This document shows, one piece after another, positions 52,590-61,753 of a stretch of DNA of 64,000 nt; the stretch's first letter is position 1; each line of letters starts with the position of its first letter. The position numbers and the translations under genes are program-made. A model generated the notes under the pieces. The model saw only the letters and a program-made list of their open reading frames with translations. It made no database searches and was not told where the DNA came from. Origin of the DNA: Brevibacterium sp. 239c (GTDB taxonomy: Bacteria > Actinomycetota > Actinomycetes > Actinomycetales > Brevibacteriaceae); NCBI RefSeq assembly GCF_900169365.1, contig NZ_FXZH01000014.1, positions 1 through 64,000 of the forward strand. Reading direction: 5' to 3'.

Positions 52590-53457
52590 GAGTCTCCGCA
52601 GTGCGCACGTAGGGGTAATGATGCACCGCCTCCCGCGTCTGCAGGACGATCCGGCGCCGAGGTGTCGGATCGACCAGTGGCACCGCTGTGACTCCGTTCG
52701 GCAGGTCTCGAATCGCCAGCGAGGGCAGGGCTGAGACCCCGACCCCGGCGGCGACCATGGCCAGGACCGCGTAGTGGTCATCGGAGCCCGCCGCAAAGCT
52801 GGGTTCATAGCCGGCCGCATTGCACGCCCGGGAGACGATGAGAGCTGCCGGTGAGTTGCTGATGTCGGCGTCGACCCACGCTTCGTCGCTGAGCTGAGAC
52901 ATCGAAACCGCCTCGGCGTCGGCCAGACGATGATCGGAGGCGACGACGAGTTGGTAGCCCTCTTCGGTCAGGACCTGCCGGCGGAATCCTGGAATCGTCC
53001 TTGGAGGCAGAGAAGGCTCTTCCGAATGGATCTCAAGATCGTGCGGACTCCAGTCCTCGGCATCCGTCGCGGGACTGAGGCTGATCTCGAACTGCACCGT
53101 GGGGAATTCGGAGACGACCGAGGAGACGATGGTGGGTATCCATTCCTTCGCCGCCGAGGAGAAGCAACCGATTTCGAGTCTTGGTCGCGGGCCTCGACGC
53201 AGGTCACCGAGCGTGGCTTCGAGGCGTTGCAGGCTGGAGAAGACTTCACCGGATTCCTCGGCCAGGCGCACCCCGACGGGAGTCGGCGCGATTCCCCGCC
53301 CGTTCCGCTCGTAGAGGGGTAGGCCCACGTCCTTCTGCAGCCGGATGATGTGCTGGCTGATCGTCGCCGGAGTGTATCGGAGATTGGCCGCGGCCTGCTG
53401 GACGGAGCCGCTGGCGACCACGGCTCTCCAGATCGCGAGTCGGTGGGTGTCGAGCAT
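52561..53457 (-). CDS. LysR-family transcriptional regulator
   Basis: 298 residues: HTH (AIWRAVVASGSVQQAAANLRYTPATISQHIIRLQKDVGLPLYER) and the LysR substrate-binding domain (LEIGCFSSAAKEWIPTIVSSVVSEFP; GYQLVVASDHRLAD; GVGVSALPSLAI). The start is ATG 53457 (MLDTHRLAIW), the family norm; the longer frame is not protein-like. The likely target is the divergent small membrane protein gene, or itself. An ATTG/CAAT inverted repeat lies around 53462-53490. Confidence 0.87.
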   Translation of the reverse strand: MLDTHRLAIWRAVVASGSVQQAAANLRYTPATISQHIIRLQKDVGLPLYERNGRGIAPTPVGVRLAEESGEVFSSLQRLEATLGDLRRGPRPRLEIGCFSSAAKEWIPTIVSSVVSEFPTVQFEISLSPATDAEDWSPHDLEIHSEEPSLPPRTIPGFRRQVLTEEGYQLVVASDHRLADAEAVSMSQLSDEAWVDADISNSPAALIVSRACNAAGYEPSFAAGSDDHYAVLAMVAAGVGVSALPSLAIRDLPNGVTAVPLVDPTPRRRIVLQTREAVHHYPYVRTAETLIRARAQTA

Positions 53458-53552
53458 GCAATTGATTATAAGGCTGATTGTATGGCAATTACTGACAGAC
53501 ATATGAAAACAGTTGCTTGTGCTTGATTGTTGCTCAGAGAGACGATGAGGGC

Positions 53553-53777
53553 ATGTGGATAATTCCGGTGCTGTTTCTCGCCTGCGGGTACGCAGCAGTT
53601 CTCTTCGGCATGGGTCGTTTCCTCCAGCCCTCCCATGACCGGCTGAGACTGAAGCGACTGGACAACCCTGCCCTCATTCAGACTCTGGCTCGAGGCTGGG
53701 CCGCCCTGACCTCGAACGGCAGCCTCGAACGCATCACCGACGAACTCGCTGTGCGTCGACGCGGGCCACTCGGCTGA
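53553..53777 (+). CDS. Small single-pass membrane protein
   Basis: 74 residues: one N-terminal helix (MWIIPVLFLACGYAAVLFGMG) and a charged cytoplasmic tail (LQPSHDRLRLKRLDNPALIQ). No family is recognised. It is divergent from the LysR gene. A weak GAGGG box stands too close to the ATG; an upstream in-frame start at 53517 is possible. Confidence 0.5.
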   Translation: MWIIPVLFLACGYAAVLFGMGRFLQPSHDRLRLKRLDNPALIQTLARGWAALTSNGSLERITDELAVRRRGPLG

Positions 53778-53815
53778 AAAGGCCTCGCCGCGGTCCTCGG
53801 CCTGCTCATGCTCTC

Positions 53816-55021
53816 TCAGGAGAAGAGCGTGATTCCGAAGATCGCGAACAGGACGAGGTGTGCCGCACCATGGACGGCGTTGACCCTCTTCCCCGCGAAT
53901 GCCGTCACCGATACCAGTAGAGTGACGGCGAAGAGCAACAGGTTTGCCGGCGACTCCGCGAGCACGATCGGCTGATCGGTGATCAGCCCGATGAGCAGCA
54001 CCGTCGGAATCGTCAGCCCCACCGTTGACACCTGCGCCCCGTGGCACAGATTGCTCACCCGCTGGATCTCGCCGTTCCATGCTGCCCGCAGCGAGGTGAT
54101 CGTCTCCGGGAGGAAGACGATGAGTGCGATGACGACCCCCGACAGAGCCACCGGAGCGCCGAGACGGCCCAGCCCATCATCGAGCAGCGACGCCATATCG
54201 TGGCTGAGCAGGACGATCGGCGTGACCGTGGCGATGAGCAGGGCCAAGCGCACGATGATCTCGGTGCGGTGGGTGGAGATGATCTCGACGATGCTCTGTT
54301 TCGGCGCAGTCTCGACGGCAGTGACTGCTGCGCCGTCCTCCTGTGTTCTGGACGCGGTCATGCCGGCCATCTCGGCGGGCATGGTCGGGCGCGGATCAAC
54401 CTCATGGAAGTCCGCGGCCTGAGCGCCCATCTGACGAAACAGGAAGAAGGCGTAGATGCCGATCGTGATGACGATGATCGGGATCTCCTGCCACGCCTCG
54501 TAGCTGCCGTTCGTGCCGATCAGGGCCGGCAGGGCGAAGGCGAGGGCGGCGAAGACGATGATGAGCGATAGGTAGGTCGAGACGCCCGTGCGGTTGTGGG
54601 CGAGACTGCCATGTCGCAGACCCGCCACCAGCAGGCACAGGCCGATGACGGCATTGAGGATGATCATCGATACGGCCATCACCGAGTCTCGGCCGATCGT
54701 CGCATGCTCGCCAGGGCCCAAGAGGACAGCGGCGATGAGGACGACCTCGATGAGCACGATCGAGAGTGTGAGAACGAGGGAGCCATAGGGATCGCCGAGG
54801 CGACGAGCCAGGTGCTCGGCCTCATGGACGACTCCGAAGGCGCAGATGAGGATGACGCCGACGATGATGGCCAAGGCGGTGACGAGAAGTGGTCCCGGAA
54901 CGGGTGGAGCCAACAGGGGGCCCGCGAAGAGGAGTGCGGCGAAGGCACCCCAGCCGAGGACGAGGCGAACGATGGCAGTAGGAGTGAGAATGCTGCGAAT
55001 GGCGGCAGTCATGACGGGCAT
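53816..55021 (-). CDS. chaA: Calcium/sodium:proton antiporter, ChaA family
   Basis: 401 residues with 11 helices in two repeats. The first exchange motif reads FGVVHEAEHLARRLGDPYGSLVLTLSIVLIEV and the second IALIVFLPETITSLRAAWNGEIQRVSNLCHGAQ, as in ChaA/CaCA exchangers. A long hydrophilic loop (HEVDPRPTMPAEMAG) joins the halves. It expels Ca2+ or Na+ in exchange for protons. The ATG at 55012 (MTAAIRS) has the better spaced AGGA; 55021 is the longest start. Confidence 0.82.
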   Translation of the reverse strand: MPVMTAAIRSILTPTAIVRLVLGWGAFAALLFAGPLLAPPVPGPLLVTALAIIVGVILICAFGVVHEAEHLARRLGDPYGSLVLTLSIVLIEVVLIAAVLLGPGEHATIGRDSVMAVSMIILNAVIGLCLLVAGLRHGSLAHNRTGVSTYLSLIIVFAALAFALPALIGTNGSYEAWQEIPIIVITIGIYAFFLFRQMGAQAADFHEVDPRPTMPAEMAGMTASRTQEDGAAVTAVETAPKQSIVEIISTHRTEIIVRLALLIATVTPIVLLSHDMASLLDDGLGRLGAPVALSGVVIALIVFLPETITSLRAAWNGEIQRVSNLCHGAQVSTVGLTIPTVLLIGLITDQPIVLAESPANLLLFAVTLLVSVTAFAGKRVNAVHGAAHLVLFAIFGITLFS

Positions 55022-55181
55022 TCCTGTTCTTCGAGGCCGTCCTCATCGTGACTGATTGCGTTCGGGTCGTCCCGAACGTTTCTTGCCGGTAGTGCTCAGT
55101 CCTCAGCGTATCGAGCCAAGTCTGTGGGGGACAAACCGTGGTGTCGTTGTCCGAATGACTCAGCCGAGGTATTCGGATGTG

Positions 55182-55622
55182 TCAGCCGAGGTGTTCGAAG
55201 AACGGAGTCTGCTTGCGCTGAGTTCGAGTTGCTTGGGGATTCAGTGACGTGGACCAAGGCGGGTAGAGCCGGAAGCCGCGTTTCCCTGCCGAGCGTTGTG
55301 AAGAGTAGATTCCCAGCGTGGCCAGGTCCGCGGTGGGGAACCTGAACGCACCAAGGTGGTCTTCGTCCGAGACGAACACCAGAAGGCCCGCACAGTCGTC
55401 GCCTTCGGAGAAGGGCGCGGTGACCCCCTCCGGGGTGCGACCCCAAACGGCCACGAAAGCACCCGGTTTGGTCGGCGTGATGCGCGCAGTCCGGACTCGC
55501 CACCACGTTCCCTCCAGCTTGGCGCAGCCGGACTCATAGTCGCTGTTCTGTTCCTCAGCGACCACCTCTGTCAGGGTTAGGCGCGTGGTTTGCACATAGT
55601 GTTCCAAAGCCCCGAATCCCAT
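55182..55622 (-). CDS. MepB-family protein
   Basis: 146 residues. The pattern RTARITPTKPGAFVAVWGRTPEG, then FSEGDDCAGLLVFVSDEDHLGAFRFPTADLATLGIYSS, and GKRGFRLYPPW matches the MepB family, found next to the MepRA efflux system of staphylococci but of unknown function. A role in stress or drug response has been suggested for MepB; nothing here tests it. No mepA or mepR is near. Start ATG 55622. Confidence 0.8.
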   Translation of the reverse strand: MGFGALEHYVQTTRLTLTEVVAEEQNSDYESGCAKLEGTWWRVRTARITPTKPGAFVAVWGRTPEGVTAPFSEGDDCAGLLVFVSDEDHLGAFRFPTADLATLGIYSSQRSAGKRGFRLYPPWSTSLNPQATRTQRKQTPFFEHLG

Positions 55623-55688
55623 GGGAATCAGCTTAGGCGATGCCCATCAGTGAATCGAAGCCGCCGAGGGCCCCTTACCTCGCAGTCC

Positions 55689-57284
55689 CTACACGATCGA
55701 GGCGTCGATGAGCACCGGCCCCGACGCCTCGAGTGCCTCCCGATAGGCAGCGTCGAACTCGGCGCGGGTGGACGTGCGCTTTGCCGGGACACCGTAGCCG
55801 TGGGCCAGGGAGACGAAGTCGATGCCGCCCAGCGCCAGACCGGGAACCTTCGGTACGCCCATGCGCTGGGCAAAGCCGGCCAGGGCGCCGTATCCGGAGT
55901 TGTTGATGATGACGAATACCGTGCGCGTCTGCAGTTGGGCGGCGGTGTACAGTGCGGTGATGCCGTAGTTGGCCGAGCCGTCGCCGACGGTGGCGACAAT
56001 GGTCTTCCCCGGTGCCGCGATCGACATTCCCACGGCCACGGGCAGCCCGAATCCCAGGCCGCCAGAGGCTGGGAAGCTGTACATTCCGGGCCGGTCGATG
56101 GCGACCCGCTCAAGATAGTCCAGGTCCAGGGTGGTGGTCTCGTTGACGTAGGACACCGAATCGTTGACGTACTCGTTGAGCACCTCGAGAATCTCTTGAC
56201 CGGTCATTCCCTCCGCCGAGGTGGGGGCCGGGTTCATGATGCGTGACCCGCGCTCACCGCGTCGGGTGCCACGATCGGCGATCTGTGCCGCAAGGGTGGC
56301 CGTGGTGCTGGCGACATCGGTGATGACGGCCTTGCCGAACGGTGCCCGAGTGGCCTCGCGCGGATCCTGAGTGATCTGGATGACCTCGGTGCCGGGAGTC
56401 AGATAGTTCGACGGCTCCCACCGGTGATACCTGAAAACGGCGGCACCCAGCACCAGGACCACGTCATGGTCGGCCAGCTGATCACGCACGGACTGGATCC
56501 CGGGGACCAGGACGCCTTCGAAATTCGGGTGGGTCGTCGGGAAGGGGCACCGGGTGGGAGACGGGGCAATGTAGACAGAGGCGTCGAGTTTCTCCGCCAG
56601 CAATGTCACGTCCTCCATGACGCTCGGATCGGCGACAGCGGCGGCATCCACCTGAGGCCCGACCACGAGGGCAGGCCGCTGTGCTCCGTCAAGCGAGGCG
56701 AGCAGCTCTCGCTGCAGCTGCGGACCGAGGCCGCGTCCGATTGACACCGATCGCGCCGGCAGCAGGTCATCGTCCTCGAGTGCTTCTTCGTCCCAATCGT
56801 CTAAGGGGACCGACACATACACGGGTCCGCTGGGCTGAGTGACTGCCTCGAAGGCAGCTTGGGACAGGGTTCGGGGGACGTCGGCGGCCGAGAGCGGCTC
56901 ATGGGAATACTTCACCAGCGGTGTCGGCAGTGTGGCGGCATCTGTGCTGGCCAGCATCGCTTCTTGGCCGACGGTGCGGCGGACCTGCTGGCCTGCGAGG
57001 ATGACCAGCGGAACGTGGCCGTAATGAGCATTGGTCAGTGCCCCCATTCCATTGCCGGAGCCGGATGCGGCATGCAGATTCACCAGAACCGGACGTCCTG
57101 TCACCCGCGCGAAGCCTTCGGCCATGCCGACGACGACCTGCTCGTGCAGGCCGAGGATGAATCGGAAGTCATCGCCGAGCCCCGCGAGGAATGGCAGTTC
57201 GTTCGATCCCGGATTTCCGAATATCGTCGTCATTCCGTGGCTGCGGAAGACGTCCAGGCTGGCCTGAAGGACAGTCTTGGTCAT
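55689..57284 (-). CDS. mdlC: Benzoylformate decarboxylase (ThDP-dependent)
   Basis: 531 residues, very close in layout to Pseudomonas putida MdlC. Active-site residues are all present: Ser27 in NPGSNELPFL, Glu48 in LGLHEQVVVG, His71 in NLHAASGSGN, and the His of VFRYHRWEP. The thiamine-diphosphate motif GDGSANYGITALYTAAQLQTRTVFVIINN is intact. It would convert benzoylformate to benzaldehyde and CO2. Start ATG 57284. No mandelate racemase or dehydrogenase genes are near, so the source of benzoylformate (or another 2-keto acid) is open. Confidence 0.88.
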   Translation of the reverse strand: MTKTVLQASLDVFRSHGMTTIFGNPGSNELPFLAGLGDDFRFILGLHEQVVVGMAEGFARVTGRPVLVNLHAASGSGNGMGALTNAHYGHVPLVILAGQQVRRTVGQEAMLASTDAATLPTPLVKYSHEPLSAADVPRTLSQAAFEAVTQPSGPVYVSVPLDDWDEEALEDDDLLPARSVSIGRGLGPQLQRELLASLDGAQRPALVVGPQVDAAAVADPSVMEDVTLLAEKLDASVYIAPSPTRCPFPTTHPNFEGVLVPGIQSVRDQLADHDVVLVLGAAVFRYHRWEPSNYLTPGTEVIQITQDPREATRAPFGKAVITDVASTTATLAAQIADRGTRRGERGSRIMNPAPTSAEGMTGQEILEVLNEYVNDSVSYVNETTTLDLDYLERVAIDRPGMYSFPASGGLGFGLPVAVGMSIAAPGKTIVATVGDGSANYGITALYTAAQLQTRTVFVIINNSGYGALAGFAQRMGVPKVPGLALGGIDFVSLAHGYGVPAKRTSTRAEFDAAYREALEASGPVLIDASIV

Positions 57285-57400
57285 TGACCTATCTGCTTTC
57301 GTCGGGGGAGTGGTGCTGGGCTTCGAGTGCACTGATGCTCAGAGCGATCTAAGTCCCTTTTCGGAGCGTACCCCGAACCGGTGGAGCGCGGCCCATCGTC

Positions 57401-57751
57401 TTACGCAGGGGTGAGAAACGCTGTGATGCGCTCGAGGGTCTCGGCTGCCAGCGAGTAATACGACCAGACTCCCCGCTTCTCGCGGTGGAGGACACCGGCA
57501 TCGACGAGGATCTTCAGGTGGTGGGAGACCGTGGGTTGGCCGAGTCCGACCGGATCGATGAGATCGCACGCGCAGGCCTCATTGCCCTCGTGGGCGGCGA
57601 CTAGGGAGACCAGGCGCAGGCGAGTCGGATCGGCCAGGGCCTTGAGGATCCGTGCGAAGTCCCGTGCCTGATCCTCGTCCAAGGGTTCGCCGGTCAGCGT
57701 CGTGCAGCAGGCCGCCGAGGCGGGTGCGGGCAATGTCTGTTCAGTGGTCAC
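57401..57751 (-). CDS. arsR: ArsR-family arsenic-responsive repressor
   Basis: About 116 residues: winged helix with ALADPTRLRLVSLV, the metal-binding pair ACACDL in the first recognition-helix region (as Cys32/Cys34 of E. coli ArsR), GQPTVSHHLKILVDAGVLHREKRG, and an additional N-terminal CC pair at residues 15-16. Arsenite binding releases it from the operator at 57778-57814. I place the start at GTG 57751: a CATAAT box ends six bases before it, which would make a leaderless transcript. A longer frame reaches 57805 but would enter the operator. Confidence 0.87.
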   Translation of the reverse strand: MTTEQTLPAPASAACCTTLTGEPLDEDQARDFARILKALADPTRLRLVSLVAAHEGNEACACDLIDPVGLGQPTVSHHLKILVDAGVLHREKRGVWSYYSLAAETLERITAFLTPA

Positions 57752-57777
57752 TACTCCATTATGCCCATACATTGACA

Positions 57778-57814
57778 GTTGTCGATATGTAGTGTTTAGA
57801 TTCATATCGATAAC
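57778..57814. promoter_or_regulatory. ArsR operator and divergent promoters
   Basis: GTTGTCGATATG and CATATCGATAAC are inverted with one mismatch, 13 bases apart. A third related half-site (TTCGATGTAT) follows at 57817. TTGACA at 57772-57777 can serve acr3; on the other strand TCGACA overlaps an arm of the repeat and lies 16 bases from the arsR CATAAT box, so bound ArsR would block both promoters. Confidence 0.78.
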
Positions 57815-57871
57815 CTTCGATGTATATGACAGAGCGAACCCTGCCGTGAGCAGATTCGCTCGAGGAGTCCG

Positions 57872-58987
57872 ATGAGTACCCCCGCGACCGCCACCACCAG
57901 CGAGCCAGCCCAGGTCAAACTGTCGACACTCGACCGTTTCCTGCCCGTGTGGATCATCGCCGCGATGATTCTCGGGCTGCTTCTCGGCCGCCTCGTGCCC
58001 GGACTCGCAGCCGCACTCGATTCGGTGAAAGTCGCCGATGTGTCATTGCCGATTGCCCTGGGGCTGTTGGTGATGATGTACCCGGTGCTGGCGAAGGTCC
58101 GCTACAACGAGACCGGTCGGGTGCTGACCGATAAGAAGCTGATGATCACGTCTCTGCTCATCAACTGGTTGGCCGCACCCGCCTTCATGTTCGCCCTCGC
58201 CTGGATCTTCCTGCCCGATCTTCCCGAATATCGGACGGGACTGATCATCGTCGGCCTCGCCCGCTGCATCGCCATGGTCTTCATCTGGAACGACCTCGCC
58301 TGCGGTGACCGTGAAGCCGCGGCCGTCCTCGTTGCCATCAACTCCGTGTTCCAGGTCCTCGCCTTCGGCATCCTCGGCTGGTTCTACCTGCAGTGGCTGC
58401 CGAACCTGCTCGGGCTGCCGACGACGAGCGGCGAATTCTCCTTCTGGGCAATCACTCTCAGCGTCCTCGTCTTCCTCGGCATCCCACTGCTGGCTGGCTT
58501 CCTGACCCGCACCATCGGCGAGAAGGCCAAAGGCCGAACCTGGTACGAAGACCGGTTCCTGCCTAAGATCGGACCGTTTGCACTCTACGGACTGCTGTTC
58601 ACCATCGTCCTACTCTTCGCCTTCCAGGGTGATGAGATCACCTCGAACCCCTTGGACGTCGCGCGCATCGCCCTGCCTCTGCTCATCTACTTCACCATCG
58701 TCTTCGCCGCCGGAATGGTCGTCGGGCATGCCCTGAAGCTCGGATACGAGAAGACGACAACTTTGGCCTTCACCGCCGCGGGCAACAACTTCGAACTCGC
58801 CATCGCCGTGGCCATCGGCACCTACGGGGTCGCCTCGGGGCAGGCCCTGGCCGGAGTCGTCGGCCCACTCATCGAAGTCCCCATCCTCGTCGCCCTCGTC
58901 TACGTGGCCCTGTGGTCACGCAAACGATTCTTCCCAGAATCCACCTCAAACCAGTTGTCCTCGAACCGACAGGATCCGCGCCCATGA
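57872..58987 (+). CDS. acr3: Arsenite efflux transporter Acr3
   Basis: 371 residues with ten helices. The essential cysteine is in LARCIAMVFIWNDLACGD (Cys132), and the conserved glutamate is in TAAGNNFELAIAVAIGTYG. FLPVWIIAAMILGLLLGR is the usual start. It extrudes arsenite driven by the proton gradient. First gene of the acr3-arsC-arsO operon; its stop overlaps the arsC start (ATGA). Confidence 0.92.
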   Translation: MSTPATATTSEPAQVKLSTLDRFLPVWIIAAMILGLLLGRLVPGLAAALDSVKVADVSLPIALGLLVMMYPVLAKVRYNETGRVLTDKKLMITSLLINWLAAPAFMFALAWIFLPDLPEYRTGLIIVGLARCIAMVFIWNDLACGDREAAAVLVAINSVFQVLAFGILGWFYLQWLPNLLGLPTTSGEFSFWAITLSVLVFLGIPLLAGFLTRTIGEKAKGRTWYEDRFLPKIGPFALYGLLFTIVLLFAFQGDEITSNPLDVARIALPLLIYFTIVFAAGMVVGHALKLGYEKTTTLAFTAAGNNFELAIAVAIGTYGVASGQALAGVVGPLIEVPILVALVYVALWSRKRFFPESTSNQLSSNRQDPRP

Positions 58988-59442
58988 CAACGACAGCGCC
59001 GAAACCCACCGTCCTCTTCGTCTGCGTCCACAATGCGGGCCGCTCGCAGATGGCGGCCGGGTTTCTCCGCGAGCTCGGAGGCGACCAGGTCGAGGTCCGC
59101 TCGGCAGGCAGTGAGCCGGCGAATCAGCTCAACCCGACCGCCGCCGAGGCGATGGCTGAGGTGGGCATCGACATCACCGACCAGCAACCGAAGGTGCTCA
59201 CCCCGGACACCGTGAAGACCTCGGATGTGGTGATCACCATGGGCTGCGGCGACGCCTGTCCCATCTTCCCCGGCAAGCGGTACGAAGACTGGGCCCTCGA
59301 TGACCCCGCAGGTCAGGGAATCGAGGCAGTGCGGATCATCCGCGACGATATCCGCGCCCGCATCGAAGCGCTGCTGTCCAGCCTGTCAATCTCCAGCGCT
59401 TCTGGGCACGACGCACCTCCAGAGGGGACGACTCATGACTGA
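58984..59442 (+). CDS. arsC: Arsenate reductase, LMW-phosphatase type
   Basis: 152 residues: the phosphatase loop CVHNAGRSQMAAGFLRELG, then RSAGSEPANQLNPTAAEAM, the second redox cysteines in TMGCGDACPIFPGKRYEDWAL, and DDPAGQGIEAVRIIRDDI. Reduces arsenate to arsenite for Acr3. In actinobacteria relatives use mycothiol/mycoredoxin or thioredoxin as reductant; which applies here is not decidable. It overlaps acr3 by four bases and the flavoprotein gene by eight. Confidence 0.9.
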   Translation: MTTTAPKPTVLFVCVHNAGRSQMAAGFLRELGGDQVEVRSAGSEPANQLNPTAAEAMAEVGIDITDQQPKVLTPDTVKTSDVVITMGCGDACPIFPGKRYEDWALDDPAGQGIEAVRIIRDDIRARIEALLSSLSISSASGHDAPPEGTTHD

Positions 59443-60922
59443 CACCACCACAGGCGAACTCCCGGTTGCCGTCATCGGTGCCGGGCCGGTTGGTCTCGCT
59501 GCCGCAGCGCACGTCATCGCTCGCGAAATGGAACCGCTCGTCTTCGAGGCAGGCGCGACACCTGCTGCAGCTGTCAGTGCGTGGGGCCACATCGGTCTCT
59601 TCTCGCCGTGGAAGTACAACATCGACCAGGCCGCCCGAGCACTGCTCGAACCGACAGGATGGGTGGAGCCCGACGGTGACTCTCTGCCGACAGGAGCTGA
59701 ACTCGTCACCGACTACCTCGCTCCACTGGCCGCGACCCCACAGCTGAGCGGCGCTATTCGCACGCATTCGCGGGTCATCGCAGTCAGCCGTGTCGGCAAG
59801 GACCGCACCCCCACCCCAGGTCGCGGCGATACCCCATTCCTCGTTCGCAGTCAGAACGAGGGTGGGGAGATCGAGGACCACTTTGTTCGCGCCGTCATCG
59901 ACGCCTCCGGCACCTGGGAGACCCCGAATCCGCTGGGCCAAGCAGGACTGCCGGCACTCGGTGAAGATGAGGCCCGCGAGGCCGGGCTCGTCACCTCACC
60001 GCTGCCCGATGTCCTCGGCCGGGACCGTGCGCAGTTCGCCGGTCGGCACACGCTTGTCGTTGGGGCCGGTCACTCGGCGGCCAACACTCTGCTGGCTTTG
60101 GGCGAGCTCCGCGAAGCCGAACCTTCCACTCGCATCAGCTGGGTAATGCGCGGGTCCGACCCTGCCGACGTCTACGGCGGTGGAGACCAAGACGGACTCC
60201 CAGCACGCGGAGCACTGGGTACCCGCCTGCGCCACCTCGTCGAGACCGGACACATCGAGGTCCATACCTCGGTGACGATCACGGGGCTGGGCACTACGGA
60301 CCGGAGCGCCACCTCGGCGCCCACCATCAGGCACGAGGCCACAGGTTCAGACACGGCGATTGAACTCGCCGTCAGCGGTGCCACTCCTGCCGGCGCGGTC
60401 TCTCTCGATGTTGACCGCGTGGTTCCGACGACCGGTTTTCGTCCGGATCTCAGCTTCCTCCGCGAGATCCGGCTCGACCTCGACCCGATCGTCGAGGCGC
60501 CCACCGGTTTGGGGCCACTCATCGATCCGGAACACCATAGCTGTGGAACCGTCGAACCGCACGGAGCCCGTCTCCTGGCTCACCCGGAGGAAGACTTCTA
60601 CATCGCAGGCATGAAGTCCTACGGTCGCGCGCCGACGTTCCTCATGGCCACCGGTTACGAGCAAGTTCGCTCGATCGTCGCCGCCATCGCCGGCGATCAG
60701 GAAGCAGCCGACTCAGTCGAGCTTGTGCTTCCCGAAACCGGGGTGTGCTCGGCCGACATCGGCTCCTCGTGCGACACCCCCGTCTCCGACGACACCACCG
60801 GCTGCGACGACACCGCGGATACCACCGGCTGCTGTGCGCCAGCACCCTCGCCGCAGCCCGTCACTATCGGAATCTCGACCGGACTGGCACATGGACGCTC
60901 CGCCGGACGGGCATCGGACTGA
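59435..60922 (+). CDS. arsO: ArsO-type FAD-dependent oxidoreductase with Cys-rich tail
   Basis: 495 residues. First nucleotide motif VAVIGAGPVGLAAAAHV, second (NADPH) motif LVVGAGHSAANTLLALGEL, and GYEQVRSIVAAIAG near the end; the class resembles flavin monooxygenases encoded in ars operons. The last about 60 residues form a separate, disordered tail with seven cysteines (TGVCSADIGSSCDTPVS; TTGCDDTADTTGCC), which may bind arsenite or another thiophilic metal. Its ribosome site AGAGGGG and ATG 59435 overlap the arsC end, so expression is coupled. The exact reaction is not established. Confidence 0.82.
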   Translation: MTDTTTGELPVAVIGAGPVGLAAAAHVIAREMEPLVFEAGATPAAAVSAWGHIGLFSPWKYNIDQAARALLEPTGWVEPDGDSLPTGAELVTDYLAPLAATPQLSGAIRTHSRVIAVSRVGKDRTPTPGRGDTPFLVRSQNEGGEIEDHFVRAVIDASGTWETPNPLGQAGLPALGEDEAREAGLVTSPLPDVLGRDRAQFAGRHTLVVGAGHSAANTLLALGELREAEPSTRISWVMRGSDPADVYGGGDQDGLPARGALGTRLRHLVETGHIEVHTSVTITGLGTTDRSATSAPTIRHEATGSDTAIELAVSGATPAGAVSLDVDRVVPTTGFRPDLSFLREIRLDLDPIVEAPTGLGPLIDPEHHSCGTVEPHGARLLAHPEEDFYIAGMKSYGRAPTFLMATGYEQVRSIVAAIAGDQEAADSVELVLPETGVCSADIGSSCDTPVSDDTTGCDDTADTTGCCAPAPSPQPVTIGISTGLAHGRSAGRASD

Positions 60923-60973
60923 TCCTGGTTCCCGGTATCGTCTCAGGATACGCGTGCTCTGCCCCTGAGCAGC

Positions 60974-61612
60974 TCAGTTCTGTCCAGCCTTCTGCGCACC
61001 GGTGGCTGCCGAACTGCCCAGGTCTCCCTTTGGCAGTGCGACCTGAGACGTCAGCGCCTTAGTCCAAGCATCCGTGGTTGCGACGGAGGCCCAGTTCGAA
61101 TGCAGGAGCGCCATCAGCGTTGTGTGCACGGTCTTCGCATCGGCGAAGCCGGCATCGTTGGCGATATTGATGGCACCGGTCGCATCCGAGAGCACCTCCG
61201 TGGTGAATCCGAGAACCTCAGCCCCCGCCGCAGAGGAGAGGATGCAGTTATTGGTCATATAGCCGACCAGCGTCACAGTGTCGACGTCCTTCTCGCGCAG
61301 CCACGCCTCCAGATCGGTGTCCGCATAGACAGAGCCGTACTCTTTGACCACTGACTTCCAGGACTCGGACCGTCGGCGTTCGACCTCGGGGTGGAGTGCG
61401 TATCCGGGCTCGTTCGGGTTGAAGACCGGTGCGTCGGTGCCCATGGTGTGCTGGAAGACGGCGACCGGGATGTCGGCGGCAACAGCAGCATCGATGGCCG
61501 CAGTGATCTTGGGCAGTGACTGCTCATGGCTCGGGTACTGGATCTCCAGCAGGCCGTCGAAGTACTGCTGCTGCACATCGACGAGGACAAGGGCGCGGCG
61601 AGGCGTAGACAT
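60974..61612 (-). CDS. Isochorismatase-family cysteine hydrolase
   Basis: 212 residues: catalytic Asp in LVLVDVQQQYF, Lys in SVVKEYGSVYADTDLEAWLREK, and nucleophilic Cys in LVGYMTNNCILSSAAGAEVLGF. Hydrolyses an amide or related bond (nicotinamidase-like class); substrate unknown. Start ATG 61612 (MSTPRRAL) with GGAG seven bases upstream; the open frame reaching 62416 is antisense of the regulator gene. Divergent from the GlxA-type regulator, its likely controller. Confidence 0.87.
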   Translation of the reverse strand: MSTPRRALVLVDVQQQYFDGLLEIQYPSHEQSLPKITAAIDAAVAADIPVAVFQHTMGTDAPVFNPNEPGYALHPEVERRRSESWKSVVKEYGSVYADTDLEAWLREKDVDTVTLVGYMTNNCILSSAAGAEVLGFTTEVLSDATGAINIANDAGFADAKTVHTTLMALLHSNWASVATTDAWTKALTSQVALPKGDLGSSAATGAQKAGQN

Positions 61613-61753
61613 ATCGGATCTCCAAAGGTGTCGTGAGTGAGGATGTGGCGCGTATCTGCGGCACATCTCCAGAGTGCGAGCTTCACCCGAGCACCACCAG
61701 TAGCACGAATGCTCATCTACGATGGAATTACGCCAATCTGGAGGAGTTCCACC

